This document shows positions 15,565 through 23,640 of a stretch of DNA of 51,395 nucleotides, piece by piece. Within the stretch, counting starts at the first letter, position 1. The number at the start of each line of letters is the position of its first letter. This stretch comes from Pseudoduganella sp. (GTDB lineage: Bacteria; Pseudomonadota; Gammaproteobacteria; Burkholderiales; Burkholderiaceae_D), in assembly GCA_021323265.1 (NCBI GenBank), contig JAJTCO010000017.1, forward strand, positions 1 to 51,395. Reading direction: 5' to 3'. The translations under genes and the position numbers were made by a program. The notes under the pieces are model-generated. The model saw only the letters and a program-made list of their open reading frames with translations, did not search any database and was not told where the DNA came from.

Positions 15565-16175
15565 CAAAGCGCGGTAAATTCATCACGTTCGAAGGCATCG
15601 ACGGTGCCGGTAAATCCACCCATATCCAGTTCGTCGGCGAACTGGTCAAGGCACGCGGCGTCGAGCTGGTCAGCTCGCGCGAGCCGGGCGGGACTCCGTT
15701 GGGCGAGAAGCTGCGCGAGCTGTGGCTGCACGAAACCATGCACGTGGAAACGGAAACCCTGCTGGTCTTCGCCAGCCGCCGCGAGCATGTGGCACAAGTG
15801 ATCGAGCCGGGCCTGGCGCGTGGCGCCTGGGTCATTTCCGACCGCTTTACCGACGCCAGCTTTGCCTACCAGGGCGGCGGGCGCGGCTTGAGCCGTGAAA
15901 AGCTGGAGATCCTGGCCCAGTGGGTCCACCCCGGGCTGGCACCGGACCTCACCATCCTGTTCGACGTGCCGCTGGAAGTCGCCCGGGCCCGACTGGACGC
16001 CACGCGCGACCTGGACCGCTTCGAACGCGAACAGGCGGACTTCTTCATGGCCACCCGCGCCGAGTACCTGCGCCGCGCCGCCGAAGCGCCGCACCGCTTC
16101 CGCGTCATCGATTCCACCCGCAGCATTGCCGACATCCAGGCCGAACTGGCCGGGATCGTCGGAGCCCTCGCATGA
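15561..16175 (+). CDS. tmk: Thymidylate kinase
   Basis: A 204-residue enzyme phosphorylating dTMP to dTDP. P-loop [11 protein letters not shown] near the start, the dTMP-binding [18 protein letters not shown] (DR/RE-type motif), and [18 protein letters not shown] with the LID region after it. Length is normal. It overlaps mltG upstream and holB downstream by ATGA junctions. Confidence 0.97.
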   Translation: MTKRGKFITFEGIDGAGKSTHIQFVGELVKARGVELVSSREPGGTPLGEKLRELWLHETMHVETETLLVFASRREHVAQVIEPGLARGAWVISDRFTDASFAYQGGGRGLSREKLEILAQWVHPGLAPDLTILFDVPLEVARARLDATRDLDRFEREQADFFMATRAEYLRRAAEAPHRFRVIDSTRSIADIQAELAGIVGALA

Positions 16176-17191
16176 GCGGGCAGGTCTATCCCTGGCAGCA
16201 GGGCGCCTGGCTGCAACTGCAGCAACTGCGCCAGCGCATGCCGCACGCCATCCTGTTCCACGGCGCCGCCGGTACCGGCAAGGCTGATTTCATCGAACAG
16301 TTCGCCCAAGCCCTGCTGTGCGAGAACGCGCTCCCGGACGGCCAGGCCTGCGGCACATGCCCCAGCTGCGGCTGGTTCCTGCAGCAAAGCCACCCGGACT
16401 ACCGGCGCGTGCGCCCCGAAGCCATGGAAGACGAGCCGCCCGAAGGGGAAGAGGGCGAAGACAAGAAGGCCGCCAAGAAGGCCCCTTCCAAAGAGATCAA
16501 GATCGAGCAGATCCGTGCGCTGTCCGACTTCATGAACATCTCGACTCACCGCCAGGGCCTGCGCGTGGTCGTGCTGTACCCGGCCGAAGCGCTCAACATG
16601 CCGGCGTCCAACGCCTTGCTGAAAACGCTGGAAGAACCCCCGCCCGGCACCGTCTTCCTGCTCTCGTCCAACGGGCTGGACCGCGTGCTGCCCACCATCC
16701 TGTCGCGCTGCCGCAAGTTCGCCATGCCGATGCCCGCCCATGCGGAAGCGCTGGCCTGGCTCAAGGAACAGGGCGTGCCGGACGCCGACAGCTGGCTGCG
16801 CGAGCAGGGCGGTTCGCCCCTCTCGGCCGCGATCGCCTCGCAAGCGGACAACCGCGAGGAACTCGACGCCCTCCTGCAATACCTGGCCCGTCCCAGCGTC
16901 GAAGGCGCCTTGAAAACCGCCGACAAGTTGCAAAAAGTACCATTGACGGCCTTGGTATCGTGGCAACAGCGCTGGCTTTACGACCTTTTTTCGTACAAAC
17001 TGGCGGGAAACATCCGTTATTATCCCCGTTACCAGCGTGAACTGGCCGGGCTGGCCGACAAGGTCAACATCAGCCGGCTGATGGGGGCAATCAAGGGCGC
17101 CAACGAGCGGCGCGCCACGTCCGACCATCCGCTGTCGCCGAAATTGTTTATTGAAGATATGCTTCTTGACTACACCGCTTGCTGTAGCTAA
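16172..17191 (+). CDS. holB: DNA polymerase III delta' subunit
   Basis: A 339-residue clamp-loader subunit. The start [18 protein letters not shown] shows the P-loop region. A zinc module (CGTCPSC with an earlier Cys) follows, then the conserved [27 protein letters not shown] and [10 protein letters not shown] (SRC motif). A charged insert of about 25 residues ([16 protein letters not shown]) sits after the zinc module and is longer than in E. coli. Its start overlaps tmk by 4 bases, with pilZ 13 bases downstream. Confidence 0.95.
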   Translation: MSGQVYPWQQGAWLQLQQLRQRMPHAILFHGAAGTGKADFIEQFAQALLCENALPDGQACGTCPSCGWFLQQSHPDYRRVRPEAMEDEPPEGEEGEDKKAAKKAPSKEIKIEQIRALSDFMNISTHRQGLRVVVLYPAEALNMPASNALLKTLEEPPPGTVFLLSSNGLDRVLPTILSRCRKFAMPMPAHAEALAWLKEQGVPDADSWLREQGGSPLSAAIASQADNREELDALLQYLARPSVEGALKTADKLQKVPLTALVSWQQRWLYDLFSYKLAGNIRYYPRYQRELAGLADKVNISRLMGAIKGANERRATSDHPLSPKLFIEDMLLDYTACCS

Positions 17192-17204
17192 AGAAAGGGA
17201 ATGA

Positions 17205-17582
17205 ATGAGCGCAAGCCCGACCGATCCGAATACCGTACCGCTGAACCGCCCGACCGTGCTGTCGCTGGCGATCAAGGAAAAGGCGGCGCTGTACGCGGCG
17301 TATATGCCGTTCCTCAAGCACGGCGGCATGTTCGTGCCGACGCAAAAGCCGTACAAGATCGGTGACGAGATCTACCTCCTGCTGACCCTGATGGACGATC
17401 CGAACAAGTACGCGATCGCCGGCAAGGTGGTCTGGATCACACCAGCCGGCGCGGCCAACAACAAGACGCAAGGCATTGGCGTGCACTTCCCGGACGATGA
17501 GACCGGCACCCGCACCCGCCTGCGCATTGAAGAAATCCTGGGCGCCGCGTTGCGTTCGTCCCGTGCCACCCATACTCTGTAA
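17205..17582 (+). CDS. pilZ: PilZ-domain protein (type IV pilus assembly PilZ)
   Basis: A 125-residue protein with the PilZ core: YMPFLKHGGMFVPT, GDEIYLLLTLMDDP, KVVWITP and GIGVHF. It lacks the RxxxR N-terminal motif of c-di-GMP receptors, as is usual for the pilus-biogenesis PilZ encoded next to holB. AAAGGG lies 7 bases upstream of the ATG. It acts in type IV pilus function through PilB and an EAL/GGDEF partner in related bacteria. Confidence 0.93.
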   Translation: MSASPTDPNTVPLNRPTVLSLAIKEKAALYAAYMPFLKHGGMFVPTQKPYKIGDEIYLLLTLMDDPNKYAIAGKVVWITPAGAANNKTQGIGVHFPDDETGTRTRLRIEEILGAALRSSRATHTL

Positions 17583-17585
17583 CGC

Positions 17586-18092
17586 ATGACGAAGTTCCGC
17601 CACCGTATCGCCACGCTCGACGACCTGCCCGCCATCGTCGCGATCTACAACAGCACCATCGCCTCCCGTGAAGTGACCGCCGATACCGAACCGGTGTCGG
17701 TCGAATCGCGCCTGCCATGGTTCCGTGAGCACCAGCCGGAGCGGCGCCCGCTGTGGGTCATCGAGGAAGGGGAGCGCGACGGCATTATCGGCTGGATCTC
17801 GTACTCCAATTTCTATGGGCGTCCGGCATATTCCGGCACCGCCGAAGTGTCGATCTATATCCACGAAGATTGGCGCGGCAAGGGCATTGGCCGCTATGCG
17901 CTGCAGGAAGCCATCGACTTCGCGCCCCAGGTCAACGTGCATACGATGCTCGGCTTCATATTCGGCCACAACAAGCCATCGCTGGCGCTGTTCGAGAAGT
18001 TCGGGTTCGAGACCTGGGCTCATCTGCCGCGCGTCGCCAACCTGGATGGCGTCGAGCGCGATCTGATTATCCTGGGCAAGCGCGTCGCGTAA
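17586..18092 (+). CDS. GNAT-family N-acetyltransferase (PAT/YncA-like)
   Basis: A 168-residue acetyltransferase of the phosphinothricin/L-amino-acid type. It shows DLPAIVAIYNSTIASREVTADTEPVSVESR, then SIYIHEDWRGKGIGRYALQEAI with the acetyl-CoA loop, and GHNKPSLALFEKFGFE. The family acetylates methionine derivatives or similar small amines. It follows pilZ by 3 bases and is probably co-transcribed, although it is not a normal member of that cluster. Confidence 0.9.
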   Translation: MTKFRHRIATLDDLPAIVAIYNSTIASREVTADTEPVSVESRLPWFREHQPERRPLWVIEEGERDGIIGWISYSNFYGRPAYSGTAEVSIYIHEDWRGKGIGRYALQEAIDFAPQVNVHTMLGFIFGHNKPSLALFEKFGFETWAHLPRVANLDGVERDLIILGKRVA

Positions 18093-18103
18093 GGGCGGGG
18101 CGG

Positions 18104-18802
18104 CTAGAGCCAGCCGGAAAGTCGCGCGAAAACGCCAAGAACCAGGGCCAGGACGGTCAGCATCATGCTGAACATCCAATGGAAACCTCGCTGCATTTCC
18201 GCACGCAGTTTCTCGATACTGTCTTCACGCGCCGCCCGCTCCTCGCTCTGGCCGCGCTCCCGAGCAGCTCGCTCTTCTCGAAAACCCTGTTCCACTGCGG
18301 CATGCATTTCGCGGGCATCTTCCTCCCTGGCAGTGCGCTCCTCGCGAAAGCCTTGTTCCATGACGGCGTGAAGCTGCCGCAAGCCTTCTTCCCTGGCAGT
18401 GCGCTCCTCGCGAAAGCCTTGCTCCATGACGGCGTGAAGCTGCCGCAAGCCTTCTTCCCTGGCAGTGCGCTCCTCGCGAAAGCCTTGTTCCATGACGGCG
18501 TGAAGCTGCCGCAAGCCTTCTTCCCTGGCGGTGCGCTCCTCGCGGAACCGCAGTTCCATCTGGCGAAATCCTTCCTCCCTGGCGGTGCGCTCCTCGCGGA
18601 ACCGCAGTTCCATCTGGCGAAATCCTTCCTCCCTGGCCGAGCGTTCTTCGCGGAAACCCTGCTCCATCGTGACCCGTAGTTCAGCCAAAGCTTCCCGATT
18701 CTCGGCAAACCCACGCTCCATCGCCGATCGCAACTCGGATTGCATTTCTTTCAATAGTATGATTTCGGTTTCAGCCTTTGCCATACGTTCCTCGATATCC
18801 AT
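18104..18802 (-). CDS. Tandem-repeat coiled-coil protein with C-terminal membrane anchor
   Basis: A 232-residue protein, almost wholly charged helix. The middle is built of near-identical units sharing the core FREERTAREE, alternating 18-residue (ending RQMELR) and 22-residue (ending LHAVMEQG) versions. The C-terminus is a membrane segment (MFSMMLTVLALVLGVFARLSGWL), giving a tail-anchored rod. GGAGG 4 bases before the ATG decides the strand; the long open frame on the other strand lacks any start signal. It lies convergent with the GNAT gene. No family recognised; a spacer or scaffold role is a guess. Confidence 0.8.
   Translation of the reverse strand: MDIEERMAKAETEIILLKEMQSELRSAMERGFAENREALAELRVTMEQGFREERSAREEGFRQMELRFREERTAREEGFRQMELRFREERTAREEGLRQLHAVMEQGFREERTAREEGLRQLHAVMEQGFREERTAREEGLRQLHAVMEQGFREERTAREEDAREMHAAVEQGFREERAARERGQSEERAAREDSIEKLRAEMQRGFHWMFSMMLTVLALVLGVFARLSGWL
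18350..18655 (-). repeat. Tandem coding repeats: three 66-bp and two 54-bp units
   Basis: 66-bp units start at 18350, 18416 and 18482 and differ by only a few bases. They are followed by two almost identical 54-bp units at 18548-18601 and 18602-18655. Less perfect copies flank the array on both sides. Both unit lengths are multiples of three, so copy-number change would keep the frame. Confidence 0.9.
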
Positions 18803-18900
18803 ACCGCCTCCATAGCGCTGTTTCCGCTACTTTGGCGTAGCGTTTGCGATGAGGTATTGAGCTTTGACATCCGATGCCGGAATAAGTTCCAGCCCCCTTT

Positions 18901-18929
18901 TTGAGGGCGGGCCTGATTTTCTATAGAAT
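18901..18929 (+). promoter_or_regulatory. Candidate promoter immediately before tatD
   Basis: TTGAGG (18901-18906) and TAGAAT (18924-18929) are separated by 17 bases. The ATG of the TatD gene is at 18936, so transcription would start at about the initiation codon itself. No Shine-Dalgarno fits between them. Confidence 0.4.
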
Positions 18930-18935
18930 GGCGGG

Positions 18936-19715
18936 ATGTTTATTGATTCCCATTGCCATATCGACTTCCCGGAACTGGCCACCCGGATGCCTGAAATCCT
19001 TGCCAAGATGGCGGAAAACAAGGTCAGCCATGCGCTGTGCGTCTCGGTGGACCTGCCGGACTTCCCGCGCGTACTGGCGCTGGCTGAACAGTACCCGCAT
19101 ATTTACGCCTCCGTCGGCGTTCATCCCGATTACGAAGACACGCCCGAGCCGACGGTCGAACAGCTGGTCGAGCTGGCCAAGCACCCGAAGATCGTGGCCA
19201 TCGGCGAAACCGGCCTGGACTATTACCGCCTGCAAGGCGACCTCGAGTGGCAGCGCGAGCGTTTCCGCACCCATATCCGTGCTTCGCGCGAAACACGCAA
19301 GCCATTGATCATCCACACCCGTTCCGCCTCCGAAGACACGATCCGCATCATGCGCGAGGAGGGCGCCGGCACGGATAATGGCGGCGTCGCCGGTGTCATG
19401 CACTGCTTTACCGAATCGCTGGAAGTCGCGCGCGCCTCGATGGCGCAGGGCTTCTACATTTCCTTCTCCGGCATCGTCACGTTCAAGAGCGCGAAGGATT
19501 TGCAGGCCGTGGCGCTGGAGGTACCACTGGAGCGCATGCTGATCGAGACCGATTCACCTTACCTGGCGCCGGTCCCTTATCGCGGCCGGACCAACGAACC
19601 GGGTTACGTGGCGCACGTGGCGGAGTTCATCGCCAAGCTGAAAGGCGTCTCCGTCGAGGAGGTGGCCGCGCGCACGACGGCCAACTTCTTCGACTTGTTC
19701 AAGGCCGCTGCCTGA
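18936..19715 (+). CDS. TatD-family metal-dependent hydrolase
   Basis: A 259-residue TIM-barrel DNase-type protein (TatD/YcfH group). Metal ligands are visible: DSHCHID at the start, Glu in GETGLDYYR, His in IIHTRSA, His in MHCF, and Asp in IETDSPYLAPVPYRGRTNEP. Family members are 3'-5' DNases or D-aminoacyl-tRNA-type hydrolases. In related genomes it lies directly after pilZ; here a GNAT gene and the coiled-coil gene intervene. The stop overlaps the next gene's ATG by one base. Confidence 0.95.
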   Translation: MFIDSHCHIDFPELATRMPEILAKMAENKVSHALCVSVDLPDFPRVLALAEQYPHIYASVGVHPDYEDTPEPTVEQLVELAKHPKIVAIGETGLDYYRLQGDLEWQRERFRTHIRASRETRKPLIIHTRSASEDTIRIMREEGAGTDNGGVAGVMHCFTESLEVARASMAQGFYISFSGIVTFKSAKDLQAVALEVPLERMLIETDSPYLAPVPYRGRTNEPGYVAHVAEFIAKLKGVSVEEVAARTTANFFDLFKAAA

Positions 19716-20377
19716 TGCTGCGCCGCCGTGCCGCCATCCTGTGCTGCGCGGCTCTCCTTGGGACGCTTCCGCGCCTGTCGCCGGCCGCAACGGAGGAAGA
19801 CGCTGTACGCTACTTCCGCGCCATCCAGCTGGACGACGAACGGGCAGTGCGCACGGCCCTCGCGCGCGGCGTCGATCCCAACCTGCAGGATCCCGAGCGC
19901 GGCGAAACCGGCCTGATCCTGGCCATGCGCTACGACGCCATGAAAGTGGCGCGCCTGCTGCTGGAGCAACCCCGCCTGCGCGTGGACCAGGCGGCGCCCA
20001 ATGGCAACACCGCCCTGATGATGGCGGCTTACCAGAAGAACATGCCTGCCGTACTGGCCCTGCTGGAGAAGGGCGCGCAGATCAACCGTCCGGGCTGGAC
20101 CGCCCTGCATTACGCTGCCGCTTCCGGCGACCTGGATATCATGAAGCTGCTGCTCGAGCGCCACGCCTACATCGACGCCGAGTCGCCAACCGGCATGACA
20201 CCCCTGATGCTGGCGGCCCGCGAAGGCATGGAAGATGCGGTCAAACTGCTGCTGGCGGAAGGGGCGGACGCCACCTTGAAGGACCGCGCCTGGGGCGTGG
20301 ATGCCGCCGAGTTCGCGTTGCGCGCCCACAAACCGTGGATCGCCGAGGCCATCCAGCGCCACCTTGGCAAGAAATAA
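19715..20377 (+). CDS. Exported ankyrin-repeat protein
   Basis: A 220-residue protein. A signal peptide is likely (MLRRRAAILCCAALLGTLPRL, cleavage near SPAA-TEE). About five ankyrin repeats follow: DPERGETGLILAMRY, NGNTALMMAAYQKN, GWTALHYAAASGDLDIMKLLL, GMTPLMLAAREGMEDAVKLLLAEGAD and a final degenerate one. It is coupled to tatD by a TGATG overlap. Likely a periplasmic protein-binding module; partner unknown. Confidence 0.92.
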   Translation: MLRRRAAILCCAALLGTLPRLSPAATEEDAVRYFRAIQLDDERAVRTALARGVDPNLQDPERGETGLILAMRYDAMKVARLLLEQPRLRVDQAAPNGNTALMMAAYQKNMPAVLALLEKGAQINRPGWTALHYAAASGDLDIMKLLLERHAYIDAESPTGMTPLMLAAREGMEDAVKLLLAEGADATLKDRAWGVDAAEFALRAHKPWIAEAIQRHLGKK

Positions 20378-20474
20378 AGCGGTATTTCCACTTCATATCG
20401 TGCAATTGGCCAAGCGTGCCAGGGGCGACAATCCATCTGTCGAAAACCCACCGCGCCCCTGCCGCGCCATCGCC

Positions 20475-21386
20475 ATGCTGAACGAACGCGAAATCGAAAG
20501 CTGCTACCTGGGCCAGTTCATCCCGGTCCACTACCACCACAACATGCTGATGGACGCCAATCGCATGCACAACTTCAAGGCGGCCATCGACTACGTGGTC
20601 CAGCCCGGCATGAAGGTCCTGGAGCTGGGCGGCGGGACAGGCGTGCTGTCCTTCTTCGCAGCGCAGAAGGCCGCCAAGGTCTACTGCGTGGAATTCAATC
20701 CGGACATGGTGCAGGAAGCACGCAAGTTTCTTGCGATCAACAAGAATGGCGAGCGGGTGGAAGTGATCCATGCGGACGCTTTCGAGTACCTGCCGCCGGA
20801 GCCGGTGGATGTCGTCATCTGCGAGATGATCCACGTCGCCATGCTGCGCGAGAAGCAGGTCGAGGTCATCGAGCACTTCAAGCAGCGCTACCTGGAACGC
20901 TTCGGCGCTCCCTTGCCGGTGTTCATGCCGGAAGCGGTGCTGATGGCGGTGCAGCCGGTGCAGCAGGAATACGATTTCGACGGCTTCCACGCGCCTATCG
21001 TGCAATTCCAGCAGCCGGGGCAAATCCAGAACGGCACGCTCGAACTGAGCCAACCCCAGGTCTACTCGCTGATCGATTTCACCCAGCCGAACGACACGCT
21101 GTACCGCTGGGAGGGGCAGTTCGTCGCCGAACGGGCAGGGCAGTTGAGTGCCCTGCGCTTCATCACCAAGAACATCCTGGCCGTGGTGGCGGAGCGCAAC
21201 AGCACGATCGACTGGCTGAACCACTATATGACCCTGCCGCTGGCCGAGCCGCTCCCGGTACGCGCCGGCGACACGATCCAGGTCGCATTCGCCTACCGCG
21301 CCGGGGGCCAGATCCAGTCCTTGCAGGCGAACATGCGCGCCACCGTCGTGCGTGAGGGCGCGACCCTGCCGGCCTTCGCCGCTTGA
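20475..21386 (+). CDS. PRMT-like class I SAM-dependent methyltransferase
   Basis: A 303-residue protein. The SAM site is VLELGGGTGVLSFFAA (about 48-62) with acidic VEFNPD after strand 2. Residues 111-126 read VDVVICEMIHVAMLRE: Glu117 and Glu126 are nine residues apart, as in the double-E loop of protein arginine methyltransferases. The C-terminal half is a predicted beta-barrel with DWLNHYMTLPLAEPLPVRAGDTI, resembling the PRMT W-x-Q...L..P..V..GD element. Upstream MLMDANRMHNFKAAI resembles the PRMT start helix. The start ATG lacks a clear ribosome site. Arginine methylation is inference; small-molecule methylation is possible. Confidence 0.8.
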   Translation: MLNEREIESCYLGQFIPVHYHHNMLMDANRMHNFKAAIDYVVQPGMKVLELGGGTGVLSFFAAQKAAKVYCVEFNPDMVQEARKFLAINKNGERVEVIHADAFEYLPPEPVDVVICEMIHVAMLREKQVEVIEHFKQRYLERFGAPLPVFMPEAVLMAVQPVQQEYDFDGFHAPIVQFQQPGQIQNGTLELSQPQVYSLIDFTQPNDTLYRWEGQFVAERAGQLSALRFITKNILAVVAERNSTIDWLNHYMTLPLAEPLPVRAGDTIQVAFAYRAGGQIQSLQANMRATVVREGATLPAFAA

Positions 21387-21494
21387 CCCCGCTTTTCCGC
21401 CATCTGTCGGCCATATCTGCATTTGGTCGCATGTCCGTTGTCCGGGCCGGACGTCCGCTTTAAAGTCGCCTCATCTTCAATGGGAGGTGATGGG

Positions 21495-21692
21495 ATGTTC
21501 GGCTTCATCTTATGGCTGCTGTTGCTGTTCCTCTGCTGGCCGCTGGCCTTGCTGGCCTTGGTGCTGTATCCATTCGTCTGGCTGCTGATGCTGCCGTTCC
21601 GTCTGCTCGGGATCGGGGTCGAGGCGGTTTTCGAGCTGTTGCGCGCCATCGTCATGCTGCCCGCACGCGTCCTCGGCGGTTCGCCGCGCTGA
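21495..21692 (+). CDS. Small membrane protein, 65 residues
   Basis: Almost all of the N-terminal two thirds is hydrophobic (FILWLLLLFLCWPLALLALVLYPFVWLLML), forming one or two membrane segments, followed by an amphipathic tail ending in ARVLGGSPR. GGGAGG lies about 7 bases upstream of the ATG, which supports translation. It sits alone, 108 bases after the methyltransferase. No family recognised. Confidence 0.65.
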   Translation: MFGFILWLLLLFLCWPLALLALVLYPFVWLLMLPFRLLGIGVEAVFELLRAIVMLPARVLGGSPR

Positions 21693-21842
21693 CGCCGCCA
21701 GCGCTTCTGCAACAACTCCCCCTGCGCGCCACCGCCTGGCGCGGCAGTTTGCATACCGCCAGTATTTAAAGGCGCTCTGCGTACCGCGCGAAAACTTTGC
21801 CGGTTCGTATTGTGAGCGCCCTGCGGCATATGCGCTGCTACG

Positions 21843-23633
21843 ATGGCCCAACGAAAACTTCAGCGGGCAGGGGTGATGATGGGCCAATTCGAATATCCGC
21901 GGCCGCAACTGGTGCGCGATCAATGGCAGTCGCTGAACGGTGAGTGGGAGTTCGAGTTTGACGACGAACACCGCTTCAGCCTGCCCTCCGATGCGATCCC
22001 TTGGTCGCGCCGAATCAACGTCCCCTTTGCGCCCGAATCCGCTGCCAGCGGCATCGGCGACACGGGCTTCCACCCCGCCTGCTGGTATCGCTGCCGCTTC
22101 CACGTCGCGCAGCGCGGCGCGCGCACCTTATTGCATTTCGGCGCGGTCGACTACCAGGCGCGGGTATGGATCAATAACCACATGGTGGCCGAGCATGAAG
22201 GCGGCCACACGTCCTTCAGCGCCGACATCACCGACGAACTGGTGGACGGCGAGCAAACCCTGGTGGTGTTTGTCGAGGACGACCCGGCCGACCTGGCCAA
22301 GCCGCGCGGCAAACAGGACTGGCAACGCGAGCCGCATTCGATCTGGTATCCGCGCACGACCGGCATCTGGCAGACCGTGTGGCTGGAGAATGTCGCCCGG
22401 ACCTATATCCGGCGCCTGCGCTGGACACCGGTCTTCGACGGCTACGAATTGGGCTGCGAGGTGTTGGCGGGCGGCGATGTCGCGCCCGACCTGGCGGTGG
22501 AGGTCCGGGTCCGGCATGGCGCGAAGCTGCTGGCCGCCGACAGCTACCTGTTGATGGGGCAGGAGGCCAACCGCAAGATTGCGCTGTCCGACCCTGGCAT
22601 TGACGATTCCCGCAACGAGATCCTGTGGAGCCCGGAACGTCCCACCCTGCTCGATGCCGAGCTGACCTTGTACAGCGGCGACCAGGTGCTGGACCGGGTG
22701 CGCTCCTATACCGCGATGCGCTCGGTGTCGATCAACCGCGACCGCTTCATGCTGAACGGCCGGCCGTACCACCTGCGCCTGGTGCTCGACCAGGGCTACT
22801 GGACCGAGAGCCTGATGACGGCGCCGTCCGACGACGCCTTGCGCCGCGATATCGAGCTGGCCAAGGCCATGGGCTTCAACGGCGTGCGCAAGCACCAGAA
22901 GATCGAAGACCCGCGCTACCTGTACTGGGCCGACAGGCTGGGTCTGCTGGTCTGGGAGGAAATGCCGTCCGCGTACGCCTTTAGCGCCCGCGCGATGACG
23001 CGGCTGCTGCACGAATGGGCCGAAGCGATCGAGCGCGACTACAGCCACCCCAGCCTCATCGTCTGGGTGCCGTTCAACGAATCGTGGGGCGTGCCCAACC
23101 TGACGGCAGTGCAGGCGCACCGCAATGCGGTCGAAGCGCTGTACCACCTGACGCGCATGCTGGACCCGACGCGGCCGGTCATCGGCAACGACGGCTGGGA
23201 AGCCTCGGCCACCGACATCCTGGGCATCCACGACTACGATCCCGATCCGGAAAAGGTGCGCCAGCGCTACGAAGTGACCGATCCGGTGCGCACCCTGTTC
23301 GACCAGCGCCGTCCGGGCGGGCGCATCCTCACGCTGGATGGCTTCCCGCACCGCGGCCAGCCCATCGTGCTGACCGAGTTCGGCGGCATCGCCTACGACC
23401 CCAACGCGCCCGAGCACCACACGTGGGGCTATTCGCGCCAGAACACGGCAGAGGGATTCCTCGAGCACTACCGCTCGCTGCTCAAGGTTGTGAACGAAAC
23501 CATGATGTTCAGCGGCTTTTGCTACACGCAGTTCGCCGACACGTTCCAGGAAACGAATGGGCTGTTGAACGCCGACCGCACGCCGAAGATTCCGCTGGAG
23601 CTGATCAGCGCCGCTACACGCAACGCTCCCTAG
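21843..23633 (+). CDS. Glycoside hydrolase family 2 enzyme
   Basis: A 596-residue beta-galactosidase/beta-glucuronidase-type enzyme with three GH2 modules in order: sugar-binding jelly roll (about 20-190), Ig-like domain (about 190-300) and TIM barrel (about 300-590). Acid/base Glu413 is in VPFNESWG and the nucleophile Glu512 in VLTEFGG. RKHQKIEDPRYLYWADRLGLLVWEEMP is typical. No signal peptide is visible, so it probably acts in the cytoplasm. Starts at 21876 or 21879 are alternatives. As first gene of the galactose-degradation operon it likely releases the sugar; beta-galactosidase is inferred from context. Confidence 0.9.
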   Translation: MAQRKLQRAGVMMGQFEYPRPQLVRDQWQSLNGEWEFEFDDEHRFSLPSDAIPWSRRINVPFAPESAASGIGDTGFHPACWYRCRFHVAQRGARTLLHFGAVDYQARVWINNHMVAEHEGGHTSFSADITDELVDGEQTLVVFVEDDPADLAKPRGKQDWQREPHSIWYPRTTGIWQTVWLENVARTYIRRLRWTPVFDGYELGCEVLAGGDVAPDLAVEVRVRHGAKLLAADSYLLMGQEANRKIALSDPGIDDSRNEILWSPERPTLLDAELTLYSGDQVLDRVRSYTAMRSVSINRDRFMLNGRPYHLRLVLDQGYWTESLMTAPSDDALRRDIELAKAMGFNGVRKHQKIEDPRYLYWADRLGLLVWEEMPSAYAFSARAMTRLLHEWAEAIERDYSHPSLIVWVPFNESWGVPNLTAVQAHRNAVEALYHLTRMLDPTRPVIGNDGWEASATDILGIHDYDPDPEKVRQRYEVTDPVRTLFDQRRPGGRILTLDGFPHRGQPIVLTEFGGIAYDPNAPEHHTWGYSRQNTAEGFLEHYRSLLKVVNETMMFSGFCYTQFADTFQETNGLLNADRTPKIPLELISAATRNAP

Positions 23634-23640
23634 GTGCCCC

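Noticed and set aside
18350..18655. Possible CRISPR array
   Set aside because: Units are contiguous without spacers, in frame and protein-coding.
17753..18679. 308-residue plus-strand frame with hydrophobic repeats (LLAKALFHDGVKLPQAF)
   Set aside because: Tempting because the repeats look like a membrane protein, but it starts inside the GNAT gene with no ribosome site, whereas the minus-strand frame has GGAGG, a sensible coiled-coil and a terminal anchor.
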